Assembly (NCBI RefSeq): GCF_001956295.1
Contig: NZ_MRTD01000010.1
Coordinates: forward strand, 124,001 to 188,000
Reading direction: 5' to 3'
DNA length: 64,000 nt
Source: Paenibacillus sp. FSL A5-0031
Lineage (GTDB): Bacteria; Bacillota; Bacilli; Paenibacillales; Paenibacillaceae
The notes under the pieces were generated by a model. That model ran no database searches, had not been told where the DNA came from, and saw only the letters and a list, made by a program, of their open reading frames with translations. How positions within the stretch are numbered: position 1 is the first letter of the stretch; every line of letters starts with the position of its first letter. A program made the translations under genes and the position numbers. Shown here in pieces: positions 42,252-51,213 of the stretch.

Positions 42252-42514
42252 CGCTGCATCTGCTTCTTTCTATTATATAGTGTGAAAAATGATAGTGTCG
42301 GAAATGGCCATGACTGCGACTAAGATTGCTTCCTCATTTTAATAGGTTCATGCTTGATAAGGCAAGCATTCATGTGGGGCTGTTGTTTTGATAGAGAGTT
42401 TGGTCTTCAGTGAGTAGCTGTGACTTGTTGTGATGTGCGATACTACAAATCAATTCATATACACATCCATGCGGCGAATCAGTCCATCTTCCTTCTAAGC
42501 CGTTAATCGTCTGA

Positions 42515-43790
42515 AATAGATCTAGAAACTAGTCTTATCCTGATGTAAATTTCCCACTATACACGTCAAAACACCAAATCAGCAAAAATAGAACTAAAAA
42601 CTAGATCTATTTCCATAATATCAGCTTGTTTCGTGCTAATAAGACTATGAACTAGTCTTATCCGTAAGTAAATCGCCCCACTATCCTCATCTAATCGGCG
42701 AATCAACAGAAATAGAATTAGAAACTAGCTCTATTTCCATTAAATTAGCTGGTTTCGTGCATATAAGACTAATAACTAGTCATATCCGTAAGTAAATCGC
42801 CCCATATCCCCCTCAAAGTACCAAATCAGCAGAAATAGAGCTAGAAACTAGTTCTATTTCCATCAAATTAGCTTATTTCGTGCATATAAGACTAAAAACT
42901 AGTCTTATCTATAAATAAATCGCCCCATATCCCCACCAAAGTACTAAATCAGTAAAAATAGAACTATAAACTAGTTCTATTTCCATCAAATTAGCTGGTT
43001 TCGTGCAAATAAGACTAGAAACTAGTCTTATCTATAAATAAATCGCCTCAATATACCCGCCAAAGTACCAAATCAGCAAAAATAGAACTAGAAACTAGTT
43101 CAATTTTCATCAAACTAGCTTGTTTCGTGCGAATAAGACTAGAAACTAGACTTATCCTAATGAAAATCGTCCCAATATCATCATCTAATCGGCGAATTAA
43201 CAGAAATAGAATTAGAAACTAGTTCTATTTCCATCAAATTAGCTTATTTCGTTCATATAAGACTAAAAACAAGTCTTATCCATAATTAAATCGACCGAAT
43301 ATATCCGTCTAAGTAGCAAATCAGCAAAAATAGATCTAGAAATTAGTTCTATTTCCACTAAATTTGCTTGTTTCGTGGGAATAAGACTAGAAACTAGACT
43401 TAACCTAATGTAAATCGCCCCAGTATCCTCATCTAATCGGCGAATCAACATAAATAGAACTAGAAACTAGTTCTATTCCCATCAAATTAGCTTGTTTCGT
43501 GCAAATAAGACTAGTAACTAGTCTTATCCGTAAGTAAATCGCTCCACTATCCCCACCAAAGTATTAAATCAGCAGAAATAGAACTAAAAACTAGATCTAT
43601 TTCCATCAAATTAGCTGGTTTCGTGCATATAAGACTAAAAACTAGTCTTATCTATAAATAAATCGCCACACAATCCCCGTCCAAACACCAATTCAGCAAA
43701 AATAGAACTAAAAAATAGATCTATTCCCACCAATCCAGCTTGATACGTGCAAATAAGTCTAGAAACCAGACTTACACCCCATATGGAGCT
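42515..43790. repeat. Ten tandem copies of a ~124-bp non-coding unit, each with two palindromes
   Basis: The conserved TTTCGTGC-like tag recurs at 42631, 42755, 42878, 43001, 43125, 43249, 43373, 43497, 43621 and 43745, a period of 123-124 bp. Each unit has palindrome P1 (AATAGAACTAG / CTAGTTCTATT around AAA), a spacer ATCAAATTAGCTTGTTTCGTG, palindrome P2 (ATAAGACTAG / CTAGTCTTAT around AAA), and a variable linker. Two linker types are seen: ATCTAATCGGCGAATCAAC near 42690, 43185 and 43435, and CCAAAGTACCAAATCAGC elsewhere. In the last unit P2 carries a compensating change (AAGTCT with AGACTT), but other units have unpaired changes. No coding sequence and no cas genes are near. Confidence 0.9.
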
Positions 43791-43904
43791 CATTCAACAA
43801 AGCAAACAATCGTTTAGTCAATTAACCAATCATGTTAACCTAACCGCTCACTCCAAAACAATCTGAGCCTGTTGCTGCCTTACGCTCCCACCATCCGCAG
43901 CAGC

Positions 43905-43945
43905 AAATAAAAGACAGCCATTGGCTATATCGCCTCTGGCTGTCT
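43905..43945 (-). terminator. Intrinsic terminator of the cysteine synthase gene
   Basis: AGACAGCCA (43912-43920) pairs with TGGCTGTCT (43937-43945), 9 bp perfect, followed on the minus strand by TTTTATTT. It is 24 bp after the stop codon. Confidence 0.8.
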
Positions 43946-43968
43946 GTCCTTCTACTATGACCAAACCT

Positions 43969-44913
43969 TTAAAGCTGCTGTTCCTGTTGATACAGCACCG
44001 TTGACAAGTAGCGCTCGCCGTTGCTTGGGATTACAGCAACTACCCGCTTGCCGGTGCCCAGCTTCTGCGCCAATTGAATAGCAGCATATATAGCTGCTCC
44101 TGAGGAAATGCCACCTAAGATCCCTTCCTCCTTGGCCACTCTTCTAGCTGTCTCGAATGCATCATCATTGCTCACTTGAATGATCTCGTTATAAATATCC
44201 GCATCCAATATCGAAGGTACAAAACCCGCGCCAATGCCTTGAATTTTGTGCAGGCCAGGCGCTCCTCCCGATAAAACCGGTGATGAGGACGGCTCAACAG
44301 CTACAATATGGATATCAGGGAAGCGATCGCGCAGTACTTCGCCAGCGCCCGTAATCGTACCCCCTGTGCCCACACCTGCTACAAAACCGTCCAGCTTGCC
44401 ATCAAGCGATTCCACCGCTCTTACGATTTCAGGGCCAGTCGTTTCCCGGTGAATTTTCACATTTGCCGGATTATCGAATTGCAGCGCCGGAAAATAATCG
44501 GGATGCTTCTCTTGCAGCTCCTTCGCGGTGCGAATCGCTCCCTTCATCCCCTCAGCTCCGGGCGTAAGCACCAGTTCCGCACCGTATGCCCGCAGCAGAT
44601 TGCGGCGCTCCAAGCTCATCGTCTCCGGCATAACAAGCACCGCTTTATAGCCTCTTGCTGCGGCTACCAATGCAATGCCAATACCCGTATTGCCGCTCGT
44701 CGCTTCAATGATCGTATCGCCCGGCTTCAGCTTCCCTTCCCGCTCCGCCTCTTCAATAATGCTGATGGCAATCCGGTCCTTTACGCTGCTGCCTGGATTA
44801 AAAAACTCCAGCTTCAAATAAATTTCTGCACTTCCTTCCGGCATGACCCTGTTCAAACGTACCAAAGGCGTGTTTCCTATCAAATCCGTAATATGATTGA
44901 CAACATGACTCAT
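43969..44913 (-). CDS. cysK: Cysteine synthase (O-acetylserine sulfhydrylase)
   Basis: A 314-aa PLP enzyme that makes cysteine from O-acetylserine and sulfide. Visible marks are [15 protein letters not shown] at the N-terminus, [11 protein letters not shown] with the PLP Lys at about 43, the substrate loop [12 protein letters not shown], the phosphate-binding GTGGTITG and the late GGISSGAA. The length and motifs fit CysK rather than cystathionine beta-synthase. The ATG at 44913 has AGGAGG. The gene lies 73 bp after the last ABC exporter gene and has its own terminator. Cysteine synthesis fits a window rich in candidate sulfur-releasing enzymes, but no direct operon link is seen. Confidence 0.93.
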   Translation of the reverse strand: MSHVVNHITDLIGNTPLVRLNRVMPEGSAEIYLKLEFFNPGSSVKDRIAISIIEEAEREGKLKPGDTIIEATSGNTGIGIALVAAARGYKAVLVMPETMSLERRNLLRAYGAELVLTPGAEGMKGAIRTAKELQEKHPDYFPALQFDNPANVKIHRETTGPEIVRAVESLDGKLDGFVAGVGTGGTITGAGEVLRDRFPDIHIVAVEPSSSPVLSGGAPGLHKIQGIGAGFVPSILDADIYNEIIQVSNDDAFETARRVAKEEGILGGISSGAAIYAAIQLAQKLGTGKRVVAVIPSNGERYLSTVLYQQEQQL

Positions 44914-44986
44914 CTAATCTGCCTCCTATATGATGAATGGCCTAGCGGCTCGTGCCGAAAAAAGTAAATATGGCGCAAAAAGAGTT

Positions 44987-46870
44987 TTATACAGCAATAT
45001 TGCCTTGCGAATGCTCATACAGCTCCTTATAATGTCCATCATGCTCCAGCAGTTCCTGATGATTGCCTTGCTCCACGATTTCACCGTGACTCATTACAAT
45101 AATCCGATCCGCCTGCATGATCGTCGACAAGCGATGCGCAATTACAATGGTTGTTCGATCTTGCGATACGACCTGAAGCGCATTTTGAATCAATTGTTCC
45201 GTATGAGAATCCAAGTTAGCGCTCGCTTCATCCAAAATAAGCACTTTAGGTTTGAACACAATAATTCTCGCAAAAGAAATCAGCTGCCGCTCACCTGCGG
45301 ATAAACCGCTGCCGCGTTCTGACAGCATTGTATCGTAGCCATCCCTCAGCTTATGAATAATCGTATCCGCGCCTACAAATTCACAGGCACGAATAACCTC
45401 CTCGCGAGAAATGGATTCGTCGAACATTCTTATATTCTCGATAATGCTACCCGAATACAGATAAGGCTCCTGCTGAACCAAGCCGACTAGACGATGCAAG
45501 GTTGCTTGCGGGATATCCCTGACATCGATCTCATCTATTCGTATGCTGCCTTCCTTCACATCATAGAATCTGCACAATAAGCTGATCAGCGAGCTTTTGC
45601 CCGCTCCTGTTGTACCTACGACGCCAATCAGCTCACCCGAATGGATATGCAAATCCAAATCTTTTATGATCGGAATTCCTTCCTCATAGGAGAAGGAGAT
45701 CCGATTAAAATCAATTTGGCCCTTCACCTGCTCCAAGCTCAAATTGGATATAGACGCTTGACGTTCATCCGCCTCTTCATCGCTATCCGTCTTATGCAGC
45801 TCGATCGATTCAAGCTCGCGATCTGTAATGTCAGGCTTATTCGCGAACACGCCCCAAATTCTCGTAATGGCAACGGTAGCAGACTGCAACGTATTCCACT
45901 GCTGCGTAATCGTATTAATCGGCTGAAAAAACTGGCGGATATACGTAATAAACGCATACAATACGCCGAATTCCAGCTGGTGGCCAAGAACAGCATTACC
46001 GCCAATCCATGTCACAAAGGCAATCGATAAATTGCTCAAAATATCAAAGGTTCGGCCAAACACAACATTCGTCCGAATTTCCCGAAGATTTGCTTTAAAA
46101 TATAAGCTGTTTCTCTCGTTGAATTGCTTCTCTTGCTCCTTCTGCTGATGAAACACCTGTACAAGGTTCATCCCCGACAGGTTCTCGGCAACAAACGCTA
46201 CAAGCCGGGATAGCCTCGTTCTAGCAAGCTGGTAGGTCGTGCGCATAAAGGAGCGGAAGGCGATTGCAATCGCCCATATGATCGGCAATAAAATCAAGCA
46301 ATAAAGCGCCAGCTCCGTGTCTAATTGAAACATCATCACCATAATAAAAATGAGTGTAAGCCCATCCCTAAACAAGCTCAGCAGCACCTGATTAAAAAAC
46401 TGGTTCAGCGCCTCTGTATCGCTTGAGACATGCGTAATTAAGCTGCCGCTCGACATCCGATCGAAATACCGCATAGACTGCTTCAAAATATGACCAAACA
46501 ACTGCTTGCGAATGCGCGACACGATGCTTTGCCCAATATTTTGAAGCAGATTGTTTTGCAAATAGCTAAACAGCAAACTGGACATGGATAAGCCCAAATA
46601 GATGAAACAAATGGTTAGCAACCCTTTGTAGTCATTTTTGCCGGATAATAAATTGTCATCAATCGCTATTTTCATTAAAAAAGGCTGGAACAAATCAGAT
46701 AAAATCGCGATTAACGTACAACAAAACACACCAATAAAAGCCCATAGATGAGGTCTCGCATACCCGAACAATGTGCGGAAGGCCGAGACATATTCCGGTT
46801 TCTGCTCCGGTTGATTCGGATCAGCCTTCTGATCTGCCTGCCAATTATGAATGGCTTGTGCCGGTCGCAT
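44987..46870 (-). CDS. ABC exporter subunit with canonical ATP site (BmrD/YheH-like)
   Basis: A 627-aa half-transporter: six membrane helices (about 40-320), then the ATPase. Walker A is GTTGAGKSS, the signature is LSAGERQ (the variant seen in BmrD/TM288-type subunits), Walker B is VLILDEASANLD with the catalytic Glu, and the H-loop is IVIAHRLS. The ATG at 46870 follows AGGAGGAGGG and is preferred over the upstream frame start at 46909. It overlaps the preceding exporter gene by 26 bp, whose ATP site is degenerate. The pair fits a heterodimeric multidrug-type exporter. It is under the PadR regulator at the head of the operon. Confidence 0.92.
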   Translation of the reverse strand: MRPAQAIHNWQADQKADPNQPEQKPEYVSAFRTLFGYARPHLWAFIGVFCCTLIAILSDLFQPFLMKIAIDDNLLSGKNDYKGLLTICFIYLGLSMSSLLFSYLQNNLLQNIGQSIVSRIRKQLFGHILKQSMRYFDRMSSGSLITHVSSDTEALNQFFNQVLLSLFRDGLTLIFIMVMMFQLDTELALYCLILLPIIWAIAIAFRSFMRTTYQLARTRLSRLVAFVAENLSGMNLVQVFHQQKEQEKQFNERNSLYFKANLREIRTNVVFGRTFDILSNLSIAFVTWIGGNAVLGHQLEFGVLYAFITYIRQFFQPINTITQQWNTLQSATVAITRIWGVFANKPDITDRELESIELHKTDSDEEADERQASISNLSLEQVKGQIDFNRISFSYEEGIPIIKDLDLHIHSGELIGVVGTTGAGKSSLISLLCRFYDVKEGSIRIDEIDVRDIPQATLHRLVGLVQQEPYLYSGSIIENIRMFDESISREEVIRACEFVGADTIIHKLRDGYDTMLSERGSGLSAGERQLISFARIIVFKPKVLILDEASANLDSHTEQLIQNALQVVSQDRTTIVIAHRLSTIMQADRIIVMSHGEIVEQGNHQELLEHDGHYKELYEHSQGNIAV

Positions 46871-48608
46871 GTTGACTTCCCTCCTCCTGTATCGCATGAA
46901 GCGTCGCATAGAGTCCTTGCTGCGAGAGCAGCTCTATATGAGTGCCCCGCTGCACAATCAAGCCGTCATCCATCACGATGATTTCATCCGCATGCTTGAT
47001 TGCACTAATTCGGTGCGCAATAATGATCGTCGTTTTGCTGTCTCTTTCCGTTTGAATCGCTTCTATAATATCCTTCTCTGTCACCGCATCTACGGCACTG
47101 ACACTATCGTCCAAAATCATAATCGGAGCATTCTTAATCATTCCGCGGGCCAAGCTTGTGCGCTGACGCTGACCGCCGGATAAGGTTAATCCGCGCTCGC
47201 CGAGCCTCGTTTCAAACTGATCAGGCAGCTCAGCAATATTATTATAAATTTGAGCTTGCTTCGCGGCTTGCTCAACCGCTTCAAGCTCAAGCTCTCGGTT
47301 AGAGAAAGCAATATTTTCTCTAATTGTTGTACTGAACAAAAAGCCGTCCTGCGGGACGTAGGCAACTTGAGTTCGCAAGCTCTCAAGCGTCATTTCTCTT
47401 ATATCTGTTTCTCCATACCAGACCGTCTTTGGAGGCGGGTCGTAGGTGCGAAGCAGCAGCTTCATTAATGTTGTCTTGCCGCTCCCTGTACGCCCGATGA
47501 TGCCAAGTGTTGAGCCTAGTTTAACGTTCAGGTTAATATTTTTCAGTACTGGACTAGACAATGGATCGTATGAAAAGGATAGATTACGAATCGTAATGCC
47601 CGCGTCTGTCAAATTCACTTCTTTCGCGTTAGGAAGCTCCATAATTTCGGTTTGCTGCGACAATAAGCCGTTTAGACGCTCAAGTGAAGCGCGAGAACGT
47701 TGAATCGAATTAATGACATTGCCGATTTGCTGGAGTGGATTCATCAGCATTCTAATATAAAGCGTCAATGCAACGAAGTTGCCCAGCGTAATTTGCTTCG
47801 TGATCGTCATGTAACCGCCAAAAGCAAGCGCGACGATTAAAGAAATTGCTCCTAGAAACGGAATCAACGCTTGGAAAAAAGAAGAAACGCGCACTAGCCG
47901 CAATTGCTTCAGCCTGATCTGGTCGACCGTTTTGCCGAAGCGTTCATTCATAATGTCTTCTACCGCAAATTTTTTCGTTACGCGAATGCCGCCGAATTGC
48001 TCCTCTGCCGTCTCTGTCATGAGGCCTAGAGATTCCTGCACCTCAAGCGACCTTTTTCTAATAATAGGTCCGAGATATACGACGATAAAAGGGATAAGCA
48101 GCAGTGGAAATATCGAAGCCAATATCAAATAATAAGGAATATGGCTGACAAGCATCATCGTTATGGAAGCCACGAGCAGCATCGACGCATTCGCTGTTGA
48201 ATTGACCCCCATCGAGATCGATTCCCTTACAGCTGTAACGTCATTCATAAAGTAGCTGAGCAGCTTGCCTACACCATTTTTCGAATAAAACCGTTCGCCC
48301 ATTTGTGTAAAATGTTTGAATAGCCCTCTTCGAACAACAAATTCAAATTTTCTTCCTACATACATAACCAAATACATTGCGATGCCGTTAAACAGCACCT
48401 GTCCAACGCCAATAAGCAGCAGCAATAAGCTGTAATCCACAATAAGCTTGCTTGTTAATCCGCCAATTTGCAGCTTATCCGTGAATTGTCCCAGTACCTT
48501 TGGAAAAAAAACGTTGATCAGGTTAGAAATCAAATGGAAAAAGAGAGAGAACAGGTAAATATGCCACGTACTCCGAAAAAAATCGGCCAACAGCCTTTTT
48601 GATCTCAA
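46845..48608 (-). CDS. ABC exporter subunit with degenerate Walker B (BmrC/YheI-like)
   Basis: A 587-aa half-transporter: membrane domain about 1-310, ATPase domain about 335-570 with Walker A GRTGSGKTT, signature LTLSGGQRQR, Walker B IMILDDSVSAVD and H-loop IIIAHRIS. The catalytic Glu after Walker B is Asp, as in BmrC/TM287, the subunit of a heterodimer that supplies the non-hydrolysing ATP site. The start is TTG at 48608 with AGGAAGTGG upstream. It overlaps the start of its probable partner at 46870. The substrate is unknown. Confidence 0.92.
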   Translation of the reverse strand: MRSKRLLADFFRSTWHIYLFSLFFHLISNLINVFFPKVLGQFTDKLQIGGLTSKLIVDYSLLLLLIGVGQVLFNGIAMYLVMYVGRKFEFVVRRGLFKHFTQMGERFYSKNGVGKLLSYFMNDVTAVRESISMGVNSTANASMLLVASITMMLVSHIPYYLILASIFPLLLIPFIVVYLGPIIRKRSLEVQESLGLMTETAEEQFGGIRVTKKFAVEDIMNERFGKTVDQIRLKQLRLVRVSSFFQALIPFLGAISLIVALAFGGYMTITKQITLGNFVALTLYIRMLMNPLQQIGNVINSIQRSRASLERLNGLLSQQTEIMELPNAKEVNLTDAGITIRNLSFSYDPLSSPVLKNINLNVKLGSTLGIIGRTGSGKTTLMKLLLRTYDPPPKTVWYGETDIREMTLESLRTQVAYVPQDGFLFSTTIRENIAFSNRELELEAVEQAAKQAQIYNNIAELPDQFETRLGERGLTLSGGQRQRTSLARGMIKNAPIMILDDSVSAVDAVTEKDIIEAIQTERDSKTTIIIAHRISAIKHADEIIVMDDGLIVQRGTHIELLSQQGLYATLHAIQEEGSQHATGTSHS

Positions 48609-48635
48609 GAAGCGACCACTTCCTATTTTTCAAAA

Positions 48636-50477
48636 TTATTGTTCCGAAACATCCTTTTGCGGGAATTGCAGCTCATAGAGCTGACTGTACCGGCTTTGAT
48701 GATTTAGCAGTTCATCATGCGTTCCATGCTCGACGATTTCTCCTTGCTCCAGCACGTAAATCCGATCCGCCTTCTGAATCGTAGACAGACGATGCGCGAT
48801 GACGAGACAAGTGCGGCCTTGCAATAATTGTGCGAGCGCGTCTTGAATATGCTGCTCTGATTCGGTATCAAGTGATGCAGTAGCCTCATCCAAAATAATA
48901 ATCCGCGGATTTTTTAAAATCGCCCGCGCAATGGAAAGCCGCTGCTTCTGCCCGCCTGACAGCTTCACGCCGCGCTCGCCAATTTGCGTCTCATAGCCCT
49001 GCGGGAACGATTCTATAAAGCCGGCAGCATTTGCCGCTTTTGCCGCTGCAATAACTTCCTGATCTGTTGCATGCAAATTGCCGTACCGAATATTCTCTTC
49101 AATAGAGCCATTGAACAGCACGATATCCTGTGATACGATGCCGATTTGCTCCCTAAGAGACGCGATCGTTATATCCTTTAAGGAATAACCATCAATCGTG
49201 ATGTCGCCAGACTGAGGTTCATAAAATCTAGCGATAAGATGTGCAATGGTTGTTTTGCCAGAGCCCGAAGATCCAACAAGCGCTGTCACCTTGCCTGCCG
49301 CAAGCTCCAATTGGAAATCGTTTAACACAGTCGAATCCTTTGAATAAGCAAAATCAATATGATCAAAAACAATATGCCCGCTCACTGGCGGAAGCTTCAC
49401 AGCTCCTTTCTTTTCAATAATTTCAGCCTTCGTGTTCATAACCTCCATAATGCGTTCATAAGCGGCGGCCGATTGCTGAATCGTATTAATAATGCGGCTA
49501 AAATGACGAATCGGGTTTTGCAGCAGTCTGAGATAAGCTATAAAAGCAACGATTGTACCCACTGTCATTTGTTCTTTCATTGCAAGCCATGCGCCAAAAA
49601 CAAGGACGATTGCAAGGCCAAGAAAATTAAGAAAATCAATAATAGGTTCATAAGCGGCTCGCAGGCGAGTCACCTGAATATTCGCATCCATATTTTTCTG
49701 TGTTCGTTCGGAGAATCGTTCAGACTCGTAATTCTCGGCAGTAAACGCTTTAATAAGGCGGATGCCGGTTAACGTATTTTGCAGATGATCGCTTACATCA
49801 GCCACCGATTCCTGTACCGTTCGGAACGAGGAGCGCATTCTTTTGCTGAAAAATCTAGTTGTCAAAATCATAAAAGGGAAGGTTGCAAGCAGCATTAGCG
49901 TCAGCTTCCAATCGATCCACAGCATATAAACCGCAATGGCCGTAAAGGTGAAAAAATCGGTAAACAACTGCATCATGCTGGAGGAAATCATTTGCTGTAG
50001 GATGCTTACGTCATTCGTAACCCGAGACATTAAATCACCGGTACGATTGCGATCGAAGAAAGAAATATCAAGGCTTTGCATATGGCGATACAAGTCGTTT
50101 CGCAAATTGTAAAGCACCCTTTGACCGATAGACGCCATAAGGGAAGTGCTAATATAGCGCAAAGCACCGAGCGCAACAGCTGCTCCCATGACGCCGCCGC
50201 CGATAAGCAGCAGTTTATTAAAAAGCTTATTCGGAATGATGTGGTCAATCGTCAGTCTCGTTAGCTGCGGAACGATGAATTCAAGCAGCGATATGGCGAT
50301 AACGCAGGCAACTGCTGCAATCAATGCGGGCAATTGCGTCCGCGCATGCGCATATATTCGTATAAACATGCTGTAAATGCTGGCAGGCTTTACTTTCTCG
50401 CCTGTTCCGAATTTTCTCATGCCGCCCATTCCCGCCCCGCCTCGAAATGCCGGCGCTGAATTGTGCTGCTCTCTCAT
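48636..50477 (-). CDS. ABC exporter, homodimeric type (MsbA/LmrA-like)
   Basis: A 613-aa half-transporter with an N-terminal Gly-rich lead (AFRGGAGMGGM), six membrane helices (about 45-335) and an ATPase with Walker A GSSGSGKTT, signature VKLSGGQKQR, Walker B IIILDEATASLD and H-loop LVIAHRLS, so a complete ATP site. The start ATG at 50477 overlaps the PadR stop codon (ATGA), so it is translationally coupled to the regulator. It probably works as a homodimer, separate from the BmrC/BmrD-like pair that follows by 27 bp. It likely exports a hydrophobic toxic compound, possibly the ligand of PadR. Confidence 0.92.
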   Translation of the reverse strand: MREQHNSAPAFRGGAGMGGMRKFGTGEKVKPASIYSMFIRIYAHARTQLPALIAAVACVIAISLLEFIVPQLTRLTIDHIIPNKLFNKLLLIGGGVMGAAVALGALRYISTSLMASIGQRVLYNLRNDLYRHMQSLDISFFDRNRTGDLMSRVTNDVSILQQMISSSMMQLFTDFFTFTAIAVYMLWIDWKLTLMLLATFPFMILTTRFFSKRMRSSFRTVQESVADVSDHLQNTLTGIRLIKAFTAENYESERFSERTQKNMDANIQVTRLRAAYEPIIDFLNFLGLAIVLVFGAWLAMKEQMTVGTIVAFIAYLRLLQNPIRHFSRIINTIQQSAAAYERIMEVMNTKAEIIEKKGAVKLPPVSGHIVFDHIDFAYSKDSTVLNDFQLELAAGKVTALVGSSGSGKTTIAHLIARFYEPQSGDITIDGYSLKDITIASLREQIGIVSQDIVLFNGSIEENIRYGNLHATDQEVIAAAKAANAAGFIESFPQGYETQIGERGVKLSGGQKQRLSIARAILKNPRIIILDEATASLDTESEQHIQDALAQLLQGRTCLVIAHRLSTIQKADRIYVLEQGEIVEHGTHDELLNHQSRYSQLYELQFPQKDVSEQ

Positions 50478-51064
50478 ATCGCGCCGCCTTCTTTGCTGTC
50501 ACAGTCGGTTTCTGTTGTGATTTGGCGAAGCGATACTCGAAGGTCATCCAGGATGACGCGTAGCTGCGCAGCTTTGCTCGGATCAGTGACAGCCGCTCGT
50601 TCTGCAGCCTTCAGCAAATGCAGCAGCTCCTTGCCAGCAGGCGTTAATCGACGGTTCGGCTTTCTTCTCTCAAAGGGAGCGCCTTCGTCTTCGGATTCAG
50701 CCTGCTCAGGTCGTTCCATTCCTGTTGCAGCATTTTCGCTCTCCTCCAGCAAATAAGCTCTGCCTTCCTCTGTAATCTCGAACACCTTTTTGCCGTCTTG
50801 CTTGGAAGACTCTACAAATCCTTGATCCCGCAGCATCTGCAGCGTGGGATAGATCGAGCCAGCACTTGGTTTATAGGTGCCTCCTGATTGCTCCTCAAGC
50901 GCCTTCATCATTTGGTAGCCGTGCATGCCCTCCTGTTCAAGCAGTGCCAGCAAAGCATATTTGACTCCGCCGCGGCTGAAAAAACGTCTGCCCGAGCCGT
51001 GTCCCTCCCTTTCATTCGCATGATGTAAAAACAATTGTTCCTCTGGCTGCCATTCTTTCGTCAT
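50474..51064 (-). CDS. PadR family transcriptional regulator
   Basis: A 196-aa winged-helix repressor. A His/Arg-rich N-terminal tail (about 1-35) is followed by the PadR domain (VKYALLALLEQEGMHGYQMM, then KALEEQSGG, SAGSIYPTLQMLRDQGFV) and a C-terminal helical part for dimerisation. The ATG at 51064 has AAGGGGA. It heads the operon of three ABC exporters and overlaps the next gene by 4 bp. The promoter region contains a pair of perfect 17-bp inverted arms, so it probably represses its own operon until a substrate of the exporters binds. This is the usual logic for PadR/exporter units. Confidence 0.93.
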   Translation of the reverse strand: MTKEWQPEEQLFLHHANEREGHGSGRRFFSRGGVKYALLALLEQEGMHGYQMMKALEEQSGGTYKPSAGSIYPTLQMLRDQGFVESSKQDGKKVFEITEEGRAYLLEESENAATGMERPEQAESEDEGAPFERRKPNRRLTPAGKELLHLLKAAERAAVTDPSKAAQLRVILDDLRVSLRQITTETDCDSKEGGAI

Positions 51065-51078
51065 TGTGTAATCCCCTT

Positions 51079-51127
51079 CGTTAACGATATATCGTATTAA
51101 TTTACATACTATACGATATATCGTTAA
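51079..51127. promoter_or_regulatory. Nested palindromic operator of the PadR/exporter operon
   Basis: GTTAACGATATATCGTA (51079-51095) and its exact complement (51111-51127) are separated by 15 bp. Each arm contains the inner palindrome ACGATATATCGT. On the minus strand TTGCCA upstream, a 17-bp spacer across the right arm and TAGTAT give a possible promoter, so binding would block the polymerase. Confidence 0.8.
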
Positions 51128-51154
51128 CTGGCAATTACTTCTTGCGATTTCATG

Positions 51155-51191
51155 ACAAAGTCCAGTAACGGGATGCTCTTTACTGGACTTT
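51155..51191 (-). terminator. Hairpin after the aldo/keto reductase gene
   Basis: A perfect 13-bp stem, CAAAGTCCAGTAA with TTACTGGACTTTG, loop 11 bases, 23 bp after the stop codon. The T tail on the minus strand is short, so the hairpin may be a weak terminator or an mRNA end. Confidence 0.6.
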
Positions 51192-51213
51192 GCTCATTTT
51201 TGGCCAGAGATGA

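Larger units (their letters stand above)
42252..43968. other. Gene-free region of 1.7 kb between the AEC transporter and cysteine synthase
   Basis: Most of it (about 42515-43790) is the ten-copy ~124-bp tandem repeat. The first 260 bp must hold the AEC promoter, which I could not assign. The last 180 bp carry the cysteine synthase terminator. An open frame at 43263-43451 lies within the repeats and has no ribosome site, so it is not called. Confidence 0.8.

Noticed and set aside
43263-43451. Small gene inside the tandem repeats
   Set aside because: The 62-codon frame has no ribosome site, covers repeat units and depends on the repeat phase, so it is an accidental frame.
42515-43790. CRISPR array
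   Set aside because: Repeats are tandem ~124-bp units that diverge from each other, with no short identical repeat and unique ~30-40-bp spacer pattern, and no cas gene is near.
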